A stretch of DNA of 64,000 nucleotides from Paramyrothecium sp. XJ0827 (GCA_020881915.1 JAJFPB010000002.1:1612001-1676000); one strand, 5' to 3'. Shown: positions 10,882 to 22,363, numbered from the stretch's first letter. Numbers and translations: made by a program. Notes: generated by a model from the sequence alone, not told the origin.

Positions 10882-13422
10882 ATGGAGAACCATGCGACTC
10901 CCGCGGGCCTCAAGCGTCCTCTCTCGCCATCTGACGCTACCACCCCCGAGTCTCACAAGAAGAGGAAGCCAAACGGTCTCGGGCCCGATCCGACGACCAC
11001 AATCAATCAGCCAGTCGCAGGCACCGTCGCCGCTTCGATATCAGACGTCCCCAGCAACGGCACGCAATCTCAGACCCAGAAGCAGAACGATGACACGATC
11101 CACGTGAGCGGTTCCGCCGCACCGCCTCCAGCCCCTGCTCCGAAGAGCAGGCCGGCGATAAAATTGGCGGCGCTGAGAGGAACCAAATGGGACACTGGTG
11201 GAGGGAAACCTGCCAAAGTGCCAAAGAAGCCTGCACCTCGCAGCTCGACTCCCAAGAAGCGAGCCTCTACCGGGGCCGCGTCGAAAACCGCTGCAGCGCG
11301 TCGGCAGCCCCCTACAACAAACGGTGTGCACGATCTGACAAGAGAAGATCAAACGAGCAGTACATACGTGGCAAATGGTCGTGGAGACTCTGGCGATGAG
11401 TTGGCAAGCGCAGATGCTCTGCCCAATGGCCAATCGCCGGCGCAGCTGTCACCCGTCAAGTCGGTCCTCGGATCCGTGCGAGCCATTCCTCCCCCGAAAG
11501 GCATATTGACTCCGACGAAGAAGCGTGGTCGGCCGCCAAAATCTGTCACATTCAGCGGAAAAGCTCAGAAGGAGGTGTTCTTCGAAGATCTTCCCAAGAT
11601 ACCCAGCACTAAGAAGCGGAAGAGCGCACCCAAGCCCGCCGATGCTGAGGACCAAGTTGGCCCGGATGATATTGTTTGTGCTATCTGCTCTCGGCCCGAC
11701 TCGAAGGCACCTAACCAGATCATCCTATGCGATAACTGCGACTTTGCTGTCCACCAAAATTGCTATGAGGTGTCGGATATCCCCGAGGGCGAATGGCTAT
11801 GCAAGTCATGTGCTCAGGAGGATATCCTCAAAACACCAAAGAAACCGGACGACGTTGCGACGTCAGTGGATGTCCCGGCCCCAGAGATACCCGACATACC
11901 TAATCTAGACCAACACTTGCGTTCGCTTCAGCGGATCCTTCTGGATCGATGTTCCGGGAGGCGTCGCATACGTATCTTCGGGCAGGAGGAAGCGCATGAG
12001 AAGGCGCGACAGGTTGTGGAACAAACGGTTGTCTCAGGAGAAGGCAATTCGATGCTCCTGATCGGGGCGAGAGGTTGTGGAAAGACCACGGTTAGTCTCG
12101 AGAGAACCATTTCTTCGCGCTGATCTAAAGCTAACACAGTGGCAGCTGGTGGAAAACATCGTATCTGACCTGTCTCGGGAGCGCAAAACGGACTTTCATG
12201 TTGTACGATTGAACGGTTTTATTCACACTGATGATAAGCTGGCGCTGAGGGAAATATGGCGCCAGCTGGGCAAGGAAATGGAGGTCGAGGACGACCTGGT
12301 GAGCAGAGTAAGGCATATACCCTCCACGGCTCAATCTTCATGAAGCTAACAGCGGCAGACAAACTATGCGGACACCATGGCGTCCCTCCTGGCCCTTTTA
12401 TCGCACCCATCGGAAATTCTGGGGACGGATGAAGGTGTCACGTCGCAGTCGGTTGTCTTCATCATTGACGAATTCGACATGTTTGCATCGCATCCTCGAC
12501 AAACCCTTCTTTACAACCTGTTTGACATTGCGCAGTCACGCAAAGCGCCCATTGCCGTGCTTGGCTGCACAACAAGGCTGGATGTGGTAGAGATGTTGGA
12601 AAAGAGAGTCAAAAGTCGGTTCAGCCATCGATATGTCTACTTGTCACTCCCTAAGAGCCTGCCGGCGTTCTGGCAGGTCTGCAGGCAGGGTCTTGTGGTG
12701 GAGAGGTCAGACTTGAAGAAGGAAGGCATTGATATCAGCCTGGAAGGCTATGATGCATTCCACCGCTATTGGGCACATAAAATCGAGGTGAGGAGGCCGT
12801 ATACGGGATAAAGATGGCCGAAGACGCTAACGTTCGCTTGCTTTAGGACTTGTACAAGAAGCGGCCATTTCAAGATTTACTCCAGTACCACTACTATACG
12901 ACGAAATCGGCAGCAGCATTCTTCACGGAGTGGATGCTGCCATTATCGGCGCTTTCGCCGACCAATCTAGCCCTGCAAATCCCCACGGTAGGAGCTGAGT
13001 TGACCTCTCTGGCTGCCCCCGACTCTCGGCTGCAGCTTCTCACCTCGCTGTCGGAACTGGACGTTGGTCTGCTGATAGCTGCGGCGAGATTGGACATTGT
13101 GGCCCACACGGACACGGTCAACTTTGCCATGGCGTACGACGAGTACAGCTCGCTGGTGGGCAAGCAGCGGGTTCAGTCTTCGACATCGGGCATGCTGGCC
13201 GTAGGCGGCGCGGCACGGGTGTGGAGCCGCGGGGTGGCCGGGCTCGCGTGGGAGAGACTGATATCGTTGGGGCTTTTGGTTCCGTCTGGGCTCGGGGGCA
13301 GCCGGGCACTCGGCCACGAGGGCCTGGACGGGAAGATGTGGAAGGTAGATGTGGCACTGGAGGAGATACCTGCAGCGGTGAAGCTCAACGCTGTTCTGGC
13401 GAGGTGGTGCAGGGAAATATGA
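10882..13422 (+). CDS. ORC4: Origin recognition complex subunit 4 with PHD finger
   Basis: Four exons (10882-12090, 12146-12307, 12359-12787, 12847-13422) encode 791 residues. Residues 1-260 are disordered, basic and Pro/Ser-rich with AT-hook-like patches (KKRGRPPKS at ~212). Residues ~265-312 form a C4HC3 PHD finger (VCAIC, CDNC, HQNC, CKSC). The AAA+ ATPase follows: Walker A LLIGARGCGKTT at ~392-403, Walker B VVFIIDEFDMF at ~486-497, then the winged-helix C terminus. Orc4 is one of the six ORC subunits that bind replication origins in the nucleus and load Mcm2-7. The PHD domain would read histone tails (family knowledge; specificity not predictable here). Intron 2 was placed at 12308 (GTAAGG) rather than 12299 because it keeps LVSR-TNYAD, which matches fungal Orc4 better. 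Confidence 0.93.
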
Positions 13423-14417
13423 TGTTGTACATTATAACTTATGAGAGGGCGCGTACGAGGGGGTTATGGACGCGCTGGCCCATGGCTTCAGGACAAGACA
13501 TTTATGTGGCCAATGGACTGGAATGCTGTTCGCATTCCTGGGATACACGACGAAACATGCAAGTGATTGCTTGAGACCTGATGATACACTTGCCTGTAGT
13601 TATGATGGCGGGGATAGAGCAGTGATTGTATCGATATTGTCTATCTGTCGAGAGGGTACCGATAGACCAAGATTCCTGGACGTGATTGCTTGATCGTTTT
13701 TACGACTGTTAATACGGTCACTGTAGTGCCCTTACTTCATTTTGGCCCATTGTTTTCGGAGAATGTCTACAGCACACACCTGGGAATTTGCTAATGACAG
13801 CATGTTCTCGACAATCAACCATGACATTGATGCACATGTCGATCCAAGAGAAGGACGGGAAAAGTATACAGCACTTGTTGGTGCATAGCGACTTGCCACA
13901 ACAGCATCTCCCACCAGGAGGATCACCGGGCAGCAAGAAGAAAGATCTCCAACGCATGACTGCGCTTGGCGGAGTAGCCGAGGCGGCAATTGGCTAGCTT
14001 CAGGGTAGGACCCTGTCCCAAGCAGGCGGTGCTGGCAAATATAGCAACAAATGACGGAGAGCACTAGGCGCTGGCGGGGCCAAGCGCGCCAACAGGCTTG
14101 AACTAGTTACCCTCTCTTTTCCTTTTTTTTACCCTACCTCGCGGCAAGCATTCCTTCCGAAAAAAGGTAATTCTGCATTGGGTGAGCCGGCACGGTACCT
14201 TAGGTATGGACTTTACCGGACCTTGCCTTACCTTTCCTTAAGGTAGGTACAGTGAGCCAAGGAGAAGGTAAGGTAGACCAAGTAGAGTACTGTAGCATCC
14301 GACGCTCAGCCCAATTGGCGACACCCTCCAAAAACCGGCAGTAGGATGTACATGCGCCTCGTGAAAAGGGCAGAGTGGGCGGAGCGGACGGCTTGCTCGA
14401 GATCCGACACAGGGGCC

Positions 14418-14437
14418 ATGCAATGCAATGCAATGCA
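14418..14437. repeat. (ATGCA)4 microsatellite
   Basis: Four perfect tandem copies of the pentamer ATGCA in the upstream region of the DUF7053 gene. Confidence 0.9.
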
Positions 14438-15247
14438 GGTACGGGAGCGGTAGCTGAGAGTCTCCAGTACAAGTAAAAACGAGGGCGAAGGATGGGAGAA
14501 GGGGGCATCTGCCGTTGTCATTCCCATCTCCACGATGCCACCACTTCAAACCACGAGGCGTAGCCTGTCTTTCTGTCAGTCATGCCAACTTACCGTATAC
14601 GTCTACCTCTATGGTTCCTGGCAGTACCTCTACCTCGTAGACGGGAGAAACGGGGAAAATGGCGGCACCTCGAAGCAACTGTGGTCACAAACCTTGTCGC
14701 GCCCATCTTGACCTTCACCTTGACTGTCTCCACCTTTTTTCCCGATGGAACAAACCATCCTTCTTCCGTCATCTCACAGCTTTGCCGCAATCCGATCTAC
14801 CTTACCTCTGCCTCGCGAGAGAGACAGGCGAGGCGCAGACGGACCGCCCCCAACACACCCACACGACCCATCCCTCGTCGAAAAAGCGGCAACCGAGCAG
14901 TTTCATGGGCCGGCGTTGCTCGCCCCGGATCTCGTTTCATTCGTCCGAGCTGGCCGTGCAGGGACGCCAACACCAACCCAAACCAACCCCCGTCGGCTGA
15001 CGGTTCCCCAGCTGGCCCCGGGATAAACGCCTTGCCTTGCCCTGTGATCCTTCACCTTCTTGCCCGCCGCTTGCATGGTTCACCCCATCTCATGCTCCCC
15101 ATCAAGCCCCCATTTCTTTCCCTTTAATATCTGCTCCTTGCCCAGTGCGCGTTAATATCATATTCATTCGCTGTCCTCATCTTTGGTTGTTTTTGCCTTT
15201 CCCAGTGATACCCACCAATCCAAACCGCAGCGTTCGGCGCATTCTTC

Positions 15248-15289
15248 ACCACCACCACCACCACCACCACCACCACCACCACCACCACC
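15248..15289 (+). repeat. (ACC)14 microsatellite in a 5' leader
   Basis: Fourteen uninterrupted ACC units, followed by imperfect ACACCAAC units, 37 bp upstream of the ATG at 15326. It probably lies in the 5' UTR of the DUF7053 gene. Apparent poly-His/poly-Pro/poly-Gly frames across it are artefacts of the repeat. Confidence 0.9.
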
Positions 15290-15325
15290 AACACCAACAC
15301 TCATACAGACCATAGCGCGTCCGTC

Positions 15326-16339
15326 ATGTTCAAGCGCACAGTCTTCACCACAATCACGCCTTTGCCGCCGGGCATTTCGCGGGACACGGCCCTGTCGCTC
15401 CTCCACAACCATCTGGAGATGATTGACCTGAACCCTCTCATCAAGGAGCGCCACCCCATCGACCCGCCAGATCATGCCTCCCCGGACGAGCGCCAGTGCA
15501 TCTGGTACTCGCTCACCGATAAGATCTCATACCTGCCCGGAGGCGTCATGTCCGGCGAGGTGACGTATTCGTGTGCTTTCCATGACCTGCCCGAGGGCCT
15601 GCAAACGCATTGCTATGCGCCCATGGGCCTCGACATCCGCGACAAGTGGTCCGTGGGCGGGTCGCTGCCCGGCGAGCCAAAGCAGCCAGTCGAGTTGGGG
15701 CTTGGCGCGCCGCAGGTTGGGCTGTATATCCGCGAGGATATCGACATGAGATGCAACATCTTCATGGCCGGCTTCGTCAAAAAGACGCTCAAGAAGGCGC
15801 ATGCCACCCTCGTCGAGCACCTGTCCGTCAAGGCCAAGAACATCAGCCGCGAGAGCTCCGAGCCATCCACCCGCATCAGCTTCCAGAACGAGCAGCCCAG
15901 GCGAGCCTCCGCCACTTCTAGTCGCCGGAGCTCGCCCCGAAGCTCTGAATCGTACAACACGGCGCCCCAACCGCGCCGCCAAAGCCCGCACTCCTTGGTC
16001 GTTCAGAACTCCGGGGCGAACCATGTCCGCTCCTCCTCGGCGGGCGCGCCGGCCATGCGCTACCACATGCCCTCTCAGCAGCAAATGCAGCAGCCGTACC
16101 AGGAGATGGCCTCATGGCGGGCGTCCAACGTCCCTACGCGGCAAGGCACCCAATATGTGGGACCCAGCCGGCCTCAAGACTACGTCGATTTTGCTGCCAT
16201 GAACCCCTACGACGGTAATAGCACTCCCGTCGATCCTCCTGCACAGCAGTACCGGCCCTACAGCAGCCACAACAAGGCGCCTCCTCCTTTGCCAACGCAG
16301 CTGCCACCTCACCGCCATCATTTCGCTGAGCTGGAATGA
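15326..16339 (+). CDS. DUF7053 domain protein, fungal-specific
   Basis: One uninterrupted exon of 337 residues starting at ATG 15326. The N-terminal ~175 residues match the fungal DUF7053 family as I remember it: an opening MFKRTVFTTITPLP, LHNHLEMIDLNPL, IDPPDHASPDE, SYLPGGVMSGEV, the LQTHCYAPMGLDIR block and a closing FVKKTLKKAHATLVEHL. The remaining half is low-complexity and Ser/Arg/Pro/Gln-rich, ending in a His/Pro tail, probably disordered. The family resembles START/SRPBCC-like lipid-binding folds in shape predictions, but no biochemical role is established that I can name. No signal peptide or membrane segment. It is convergent with the collagen-like wall-protein gene. Confidence 0.85.
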   Translation: MFKRTVFTTITPLPPGISRDTALSLLHNHLEMIDLNPLIKERHPIDPPDHASPDERQCIWYSLTDKISYLPGGVMSGEVTYSCAFHDLPEGLQTHCYAPMGLDIRDKWSVGGSLPGEPKQPVELGLGAPQVGLYIREDIDMRCNIFMAGFVKKTLKKAHATLVEHLSVKAKNISRESSEPSTRISFQNEQPRRASATSSRRSSPRSSESYNTAPQPRRQSPHSLVVQNSGANHVRSSSAGAPAMRYHMPSQQQMQQPYQEMASWRASNVPTRQGTQYVGPSRPQDYVDFAAMNPYDGNSTPVDPPAQQYRPYSSHNKAPPPLPTQLPPHRHHFAELE

Positions 16340-16701
16340 TTCACGTACTGATTCCCATCTGGCTGGAAACTGGAGTTCATTTTGTTTTTGGTTGTTGCCA
16401 CAAACCACGGAAGCGGCACGGAGTTCTGTCATGTGATCAAGAATAATGATATTGTATTGAAAAGGCGCATAAAGAAAACACAAAAACAAGCCAATTATGA
16501 CTGGATCACCATCCAGAGGGGTTAAAAGGCCGCCGTGTCCTGCATCCCTCGTATGTACAAGAACTAAAAAGAAAAAACCATCTTCCTCAAAACCCCCTTC
16601 GCAATTGTTAAAGTCTTGTTCTTCTCCAAACTCCGTAAAACATGAGATGATCCTCCGCGCCTCATTTTCCCCATCTAACCAAAATCCCCGATTGCCCGTG
16701 C
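16340..16701. other. Convergent 3' intergenic region
   Basis: 362 bp between the stops of the DUF7053 gene (+) and the collagen-like gene (-). A/T-richer than the flanking exons, as expected for 3' UTRs. No gene seen. Confidence 0.6.
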
Positions 16702-17864
16702 TTACAGGGTCATGAAGCTGGCAATGACGACACCGGCGGCGGCGACCAGGAGGCCGAAGCGGGCCTGGCGGCCCTCAATGGCCTGAGAGACGATGACAGG
16801 GCCGGTCGGCACCGGGACGTTGGGGCGGCCACCGCCGGGAGCAGTTGGGCCAACGCCGGGGACGCCGGGGACGCCAGGGGCACCGGGGCCAGCGGGACCG
16901 CCACCGGGAGCACCAGGAGCACCGGGAGCACCAGGACCTGCAGGGCCACCGCCAGGAGCAGCAGGTCCGCCGGGGCCAGCAGGGCCACCACCGGGATAAG
17001 CGGGTCCACCGGGACCGGCGGGGCCACCGCCAGGAGCGCCAGGAGCACCAGGAGCACCAGGAGCACCAGGGGCGCCAGGGCCGCCGCCGTGGGGAGGATG
17101 GGGAACACCAGTGGCAGGAACCTCATGCTGTGTGGGCACACCGTTAGTCTCGTTCGTGGAATATCAGGATAGATCAGAGAAGAGGGGGGGGGGGGGAAGA
17201 ATCTTACCTCATACACAGTGCAGGGGCAGTCAGTGATGGTCAGAGTGGTGGGCTCCTTGACGGTGTAGGTCTTGTCGCCGTGGACCAGGGTGGTGGGCTC
17301 GGGGCAGTAGGTGGTGTAGACGGAGACGATCTTGGTCTTGGTCACGGCCTTGGTGGTGGCGGGGGGAGCGACGGACTTGGTCTTCCACTCCTCGTGCTCA
17401 TGCTCATGCTCATGCTCGTACTTCTCGCCGTGCTCGTAGCCATGCTCGTGGTCGTGCTCATGCTCGTGCTCATGTTCATGCTCGTGCTCGGCATCCCACT
17501 CCTTGTCGTGCTCGTGGCCTTCCTCGTGCTCCTCGTGGTGCTCCTCCTCCTTGAGGATCTCGCCCTCCTTGAACTTCTTCTCCTCGGCGATCTTGCCCTC
17601 CTCGCCGTGCTCGGCGTCCGGGCCGTGGCCGTGACCGTGGCCGTGGCCGCCCGAGGCGTACTTGTGGTACTCCTCGTTGGAGGAGCTCTCCTCGTGCGAG
17701 GCACCCGAGCTCTCCTCGACGATCTCGTGGTACGCGTGGCCGTGGTGCGCGGGCCCGCCGCCGACGGGGCCCACGGCGACCTCCTCCTTGGGAGGCTGGG
17801 CGACGCCGGGGAGGGCGACGGCGACGGCGGCCGAGGCGAGAAGGACTGACTTGATGACGATCAT
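16702..17864 (-). CDS. Secreted His/Glu-rich collagen-like GPI wall protein
   Basis: Two exons (17208-17864, 16702-17127) joined in phase 0 give 360 residues. Order of parts: signal peptide (MIVIKSVLLASAAVAVALPG, residues 1-~22); an acidic/His-rich linker with GHGHGHGHG and long alternating His-Glu runs (~residues 85-165); a Thr-rich block with VYTTYCPEPTTL, KTYTVKEPTTLTITDCPCT, a motif shared by fungal wall proteins of the CCG-6 type; about 80 residues of Gly-x-y collagen-like repeats (GAPGAPGAP, GPAGPGGPA); and a C-terminal hydrophobic tail (RFGLLVAAAGVVIASF) after a small-residue region, as in GPI signals. It should be a cell-surface protein; His/Glu runs suggest metal binding. It resembles, in layout only, collagen-like adhesin/coat proteins of insect-pathogenic Hypocreales. 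The intron has a 13-C run on the coding strand. Confidence 0.85.
17184..17196. repeat. G13 homopolymer inside an intron
   Basis: Thirteen G on the plus strand, i.e. a C run just after the donor of the single intron of the collagen-like gene. It is prone to length variation. Confidence 0.85.
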
Positions 17865-19175
17865 TTTGAAGTGTAAATTAGGAGATGGGGCAAGTGTTGT
17901 GTATTGAAGATGGGGGTTTTCGTGGGACGGTTGATGTCAAGGCTCAAAGCCGATGAAGATGTTTGTGATAATGAGAGTCGGGGGGAGGGAAACGAAAAAG
18001 ACCGTTTGAGCAAGCGAAGGGGGTTCCTTGGGAAAAGAATGACTGAGGCTGTTGCAACCTTGGATGGATGGATGGACAAGACCGGGTTTCTGAACCGGTG
18101 ATGTGCCAGTTTATATGCTTCGCCGAGGCCGTCGCCCATCATCGCGAGGTCGACAACAAGGGCCGCCGAAAACAGCCAAACAAAACCGCATTTCCCTCGA
18201 CGAATCCAGCAAACAGTAAACAGACTCAGACATTCCACGCGACCGCATTCCCCGAAATGGGTGGGTTGTGGGAACGTCTTACCATGCTGAGAATTCCAGT
18301 CAGTAGCCGGCAGATTACCATCGTGCCAGTGGCGGAGAAACCAATACCGAAAACGCTCATTACACACATTCCGCATAGCCCGTGTTTTGATTTGGGAAAG
18401 AGGGACTTGGTATTAAGTAACTCTGGTCGAGCTGCCCTGGGTTCTCTTTCTATGTACATGGCGCGCCCATCGCGGGCCATTAGCGAGACGTAACCGCCGC
18501 GCATCCAATTGTCTCACGCTCATCAGTAGGAGGCCGCTCCTATGATGCAGAGTAATGCTCCGTGATATGCCCCTTAACCGACACTCTATAGTGCTGCAAA
18601 TGCAAATGTTTGACAATATCACCTCCTCCAGCCTCTGGCGCGTGCGGGTCGAATCAACGCATCGCTTGGAACCAGTTCCCTTCTGTGAGAACTTGAAATA
18701 AGCGCAGTCGTGTCCGCGAGTCACACTCCGCGAAACATCCGGATGGCCATCCCTGCCAATTCCTTTCTGTCTATGTGAGCTCTGCCCTAAAACGCCCTGT
18801 CCGTTGCCCCCCCCTCCGTAAACCAAAATCCCCACGAGGTAACCGCCTGGTTGATTTGTTGAGCCGATCCGGGTCGAGAAATCCGAGCCGTCGAGCCCGC
18901 CAATGGTGGGTATAACAACATGGAAACGCGAGGTGGCCGAAAAATATGATGGCCTGAAGCTAAGCCAAATGACTGAAACACCGATGATGCAATAAAAGAC
19001 AGAAAGGAATCTAAAAAGGTATCGTGCCGGCGATGATCAAAGCAAAATATAGCCAATTCGCTGGGCCAAAAAGTCCGTTGCGGCTGGTTTGGTGGGCCAA
19101 GGCGGAGCCGTGGTTATTCCGCAGCCACAAGAGCGCGAGATATCCCCGTGTGCCGCAAAATCGTCGGAAGTCTAA
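17865..19175. promoter_or_regulatory. Promoter of the wall-protein gene and 3' end of the RGS gene
   Basis: 1.3 kb between two minus-strand genes. It should contain the wall-protein promoter (right next to 17864) and the terminator of the RGS gene. No coding sequence or specific element recognised. Confidence 0.5.
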
Positions 19176-21517
19176 TTATTTTCGGTTGGAACGGCTCTGA
19201 CTCCGCTCAGGGACACGCCCATTCATCTCGAAATCGAAGTTGCGTAGCTGATGTTCATATTTCGTGTTGCGCAGAAACTTGGGTACAGAGTCCTGGAAGA
19301 GCAAAGGTTAGTGTGAGTTCGGGATGTCCGGCAGTGGTCGAGGGCAGGTGACTTACGCTAGCCATTAGCTTGAAGACGGCGTTCTGAGCATCCTCGAATA
19401 AGCTCGTCACTTCTTGCAGAGTTTCAATCATGGCAACGTCTTGACCAACAGCTTTTGTCATGCGCGTGGCCAAGTTGTTGCGAAGCTGGTGGTCAATGTT
19501 AAGCTCGCAGGGCGAGCCAGGGGCCAGGAAAGCGTTGTAGATGCTGTACGCCTGAGCCATGATTTCCTTGACGCCATCCATCGATGTGGCAGAAGGATTC
19601 TTCTGCGCTACGCGGATCGCAGTCTTGCAGCTGCGGACAAACTCGTCGACGTCTTGGTAGAAAGACAAGTTCTCCTCGCAATGCGTGTCACGCAAGTTTT
19701 CGCGGAACAGGAGCCGAAGCGCAGGGTCGTTGAGGATTTTGTCGAGCCTTTGAGTGTGCGAGTCTCGCGGAACACCATTCCTCTGTGAGTTTGTGCCACC
19801 CTCACTTTCAGAAGCGCGGCCTCTGGAGCTGGTACCGTTAATAATGTCCTTGCCGCGCTGCGTAATCTGGTAGATAGCGTGCTTGCTTGGCTGGAAGGAA
19901 GTGGCGGTCGGGTTATGCGCCATGAACGCCCTGTCCTGCACAACTGGTTCCATCAGGTCGTATTCGACAAAGAGGGTAGCCACTTCAATCGTTTCCCGTC
20001 TGTCCACAATGGTAGAGCAGTCCATCAGCCAGTCAATGGTGGCCTTGCCGGTAAACGTGTCGCGGAATGTCTTGCCGCCGACCTTGCGCTCAGCTGCCAT
20101 TTTGACGCCTGTCAATCCATCCTTGTAATCGTGTAGCGAATCTGAATCGGCGGCGTTAACGCTCGATTTCAAGTTTCGGCCGGCCATGCCCACAAATCTG
20201 CGGAAGATGACCTCAATGGTAGCGCGGTCATTGAGCAGCTTGTCTGTTTGATGGTCTCGTTCCAGGATCACGAGTTGCGTCGCACGAGTTGTTGCCAACT
20301 CCGCCACTTGCTTTTGTTGAATGCCATTTCTTGAGCAGAATCGATCCAGAACCGTGATTCCCTTGGGTGTCAATTGCCAGACGGAGCCCTTCATGTTGTA
20401 CACTTGCTGGTACTTGCCGTCGGCAGATTCTATGAACCGAGCCTCTACAAACCTCTGGCATATAGTCCGCGCCATATCTTTGGCCATAGAAAAGGTAGTG
20501 GTAGTCGTGGTGGTTACAATCCTAGAGGGATCCTTTGGATCAGGCATACGGTTTGATTGAGAGAACTTGAGGGAACCCAGGTTGTTGATGGCATCTTCTG
20601 ACAGGAAAGTGTAGTCGACCTTTGTTAGACGTACACGGTGCGGTGTCAACGGTAACAGGCTAACAATCAGTGTCGAGAACAGATCCTTAAAATCCTATAC
20701 GCACGCCTTATATTAGTGACTGTGGAGGTATAAATTAAATATAAAAAAAAGAATTCCGGAGCAATCAGACGACAGCGATGTCTTGCAAGCGTTCAGATGC
20801 CCAACGGCGGGCATAGCTGCATAGTGCGAAGGGACAGAGGAACTTGCTTACCCTCGTGAAAGGCCGGTCATCGTCGGTCATGCGCAATAAGCGCGAGGAA
20901 GTCTGATGCATCTTGCTTTCGGAGCTAGGAGGAAATTTGATGGGAAGGGGCCGCCGAGGATCCGTCTGGGAGTATGGCTGCGAGGGCGGCGGGTCCTTCG
21001 CCGGCACCGTAGGGGCGAACTGCTTGATCTCCACGTTGGAATCGGAGTCGGGTACAGTGGTTGAAGGAAGTTTGGTATAGGCCCTCTTGTCCAGACCGGT
21101 AAGATCGGGGGTCTGGAAAGAGCCTGGGACTAGAGAAAGCCTGGAGTTTGAGGAGCGATGACGTAGAACAGGGTCTGAAATGTTGGCAATTGCAGTCTGC
21201 GTTCTGTCGAGGGCGGCAGCAGCGAAAGAAAAGATGCCACTGGTAGAGCGCTGGTTCCTGATGGACGAGCTCGTCGAGGGAGTGCTGGAGTGGTGAGAAT
21301 AGGAATGATTACGGAAGGCGTATGGAGCGGCGGAGGTCGGACCGTCCAGTGCGCGGTCCGAAAGGGATGACCGTGGCGAAGGGGAACGATGTTGGGGTTG
21401 GCGATGTTCCTGGAGGTGTTGATGCTGCTGAGACAAAGAATGGTGAAGTGAGTGTCTCGGCGGTTCCGCTTGCAGAGGGTAAGGAGTGACGGCCGACGAT
21501 TGCGGGAGAGCGGCCAT
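19176..21517 (-). CDS. flbA: FlbA-like RGS protein (DEP-DEP-RGS)
   Basis: Three exons (20852-21517, 19357-20694, 19176-19292) give 706 residues. Residues 1-222 are Ser/Pro/His-rich and disordered. Two DEP (fungal-DR) domains lie at ~238-345 and ~425-500; the second has the FRDTFTGKATIDWLMD core. The RGS domain spans ~537-690 (ILNDPALRLLFRENL, CEENLSFYQDVDEF, FEDAQNAVFKLMASDSVPKFLRN). FlbA/CAG8-type proteins accelerate GTP hydrolysis on a Galpha subunit and so switch growth to conidiation; orthologues also affect toxin, pigment and virulence programs. The last exon (39 codons) restores the usual C terminus. The sequence ...CCCATTAG directly before the ATG could be a 5'-UTR intron acceptor. Upstream lies an unusually long gene-free region. 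Confidence 0.93.
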
Positions 21518-22352
21518 CTAATGGGAGCGAAGAGAAGGTTAGGAGGAAAATGCAGCAACGGCAGATGGGGAGATTGAAATAAAAGACGAATGAGAAAGTG
21601 TGAGTGGGCGTGGGAGTGGGAAAAAAAAGGTGCGGGAGCAGAGGGCGTTTCTTGGAAGAGGGGAGGGCGTGGCTCGAAAAGGAGGATGGCGATGTGGGTA
21701 AGCGCCTGAGACGAAAGTAACGGATACCTGGGATTAGCGTCATTCGGGGAGTGGGGAGTGGATGACAAGGGGCAGCTTGTTTTGGAGGCAGCAGGGCCCT
21801 GGGCCTGTACCGCCTCCAGGCACTGTGGTGGAGGACGCAGGCATCCGTGCCTCAGGTACTTTCATCTTGGGAGGTCAGGTTCAGAAGGCAAGGCCAACTT
21901 TGCCCAGCGTGGCTAGGGGGGAGGGGGAATAACTCGGTAATGAGGGGATGCCACGTTGTAGTAGCGACCAAACCTCCGGTTCGTCGAACGGCATATGGGA
22001 TGCAAATGGCGCCCCTTCGTCTCGAGACTGAGCAGAAACACGTAGGGACCCGTAGGGATCCGTAGGGGATGGGGCAAGGTATACAACATAGTAAATAAGT
22101 AAGGCACCTTTGCGCAGAGAGACGGAATCCGAGGTGGAACGATATGGTAAGAAGGAAGCGCCCGTTGTGGTTGCCGAGAGGTACACCTGGGCTCACTCCA
22201 TAAAACAACTTCTTTGGTGTCGAGACCTTCAAGCCGCTGCCGTGGAACAGTGCCCACCGAAGAAGACGGGAAGGGGGAAGGGGGCGCCGAGCCGACGAGC
22301 TTAGCGGTATCGCCACGAACGCAACTCTCTCTGGTGTCTGCCCACCTTATCT

Positions 22353-22363
22353 TACCTTAGGTA
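22353..22363. promoter_or_regulatory. TACCTTAGGTA inverted repeat
   Basis: Inverted repeat TACCT-T-AGGTA, identical to the element at 14197-14207. Possible transcription-factor site upstream of the RGS gene; function unproven. Confidence 0.3.

Larger units (their letters stand above)
13423..15325. promoter_or_regulatory. Long upstream region/leader of the DUF7053 gene
   Basis: 1.9 kb without a supportable gene. It contains a cluster of AGGTA/TACCT elements between 14190 and 14280, including TACCTTAGGTA at 14197-14207 and CCTTAAGGTAGGTAC at 14236-14250. There is also an (ATGCA)4 repeat and, close to the next ATG, a pyrimidine-rich leader with an (ACC)14 tract. Such CT-rich leaders are typical of strongly expressed filamentous-fungal genes. 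Confidence 0.5.

Noticed and set aside
15037..15475. Frames with poly-His, poly-Pro and poly-Gly on both strands
   Set aside because: Direct translation of the (ACC)14 microsatellite; the real gene starts at 15326.
16793..17849. Long open frames on + opposite the collagen-like gene
   Set aside because: Antisense shadows of the Gly-x-y and His/Glu repeats. The minus strand has signal peptide, splice sites and GPI tail.
18630..18670. A TPsiC-like string GGGTCGAATC suggesting a tRNA
   Set aside because: It lacks the second T of GTTC, and no cloverleaf stems can be drawn around it.
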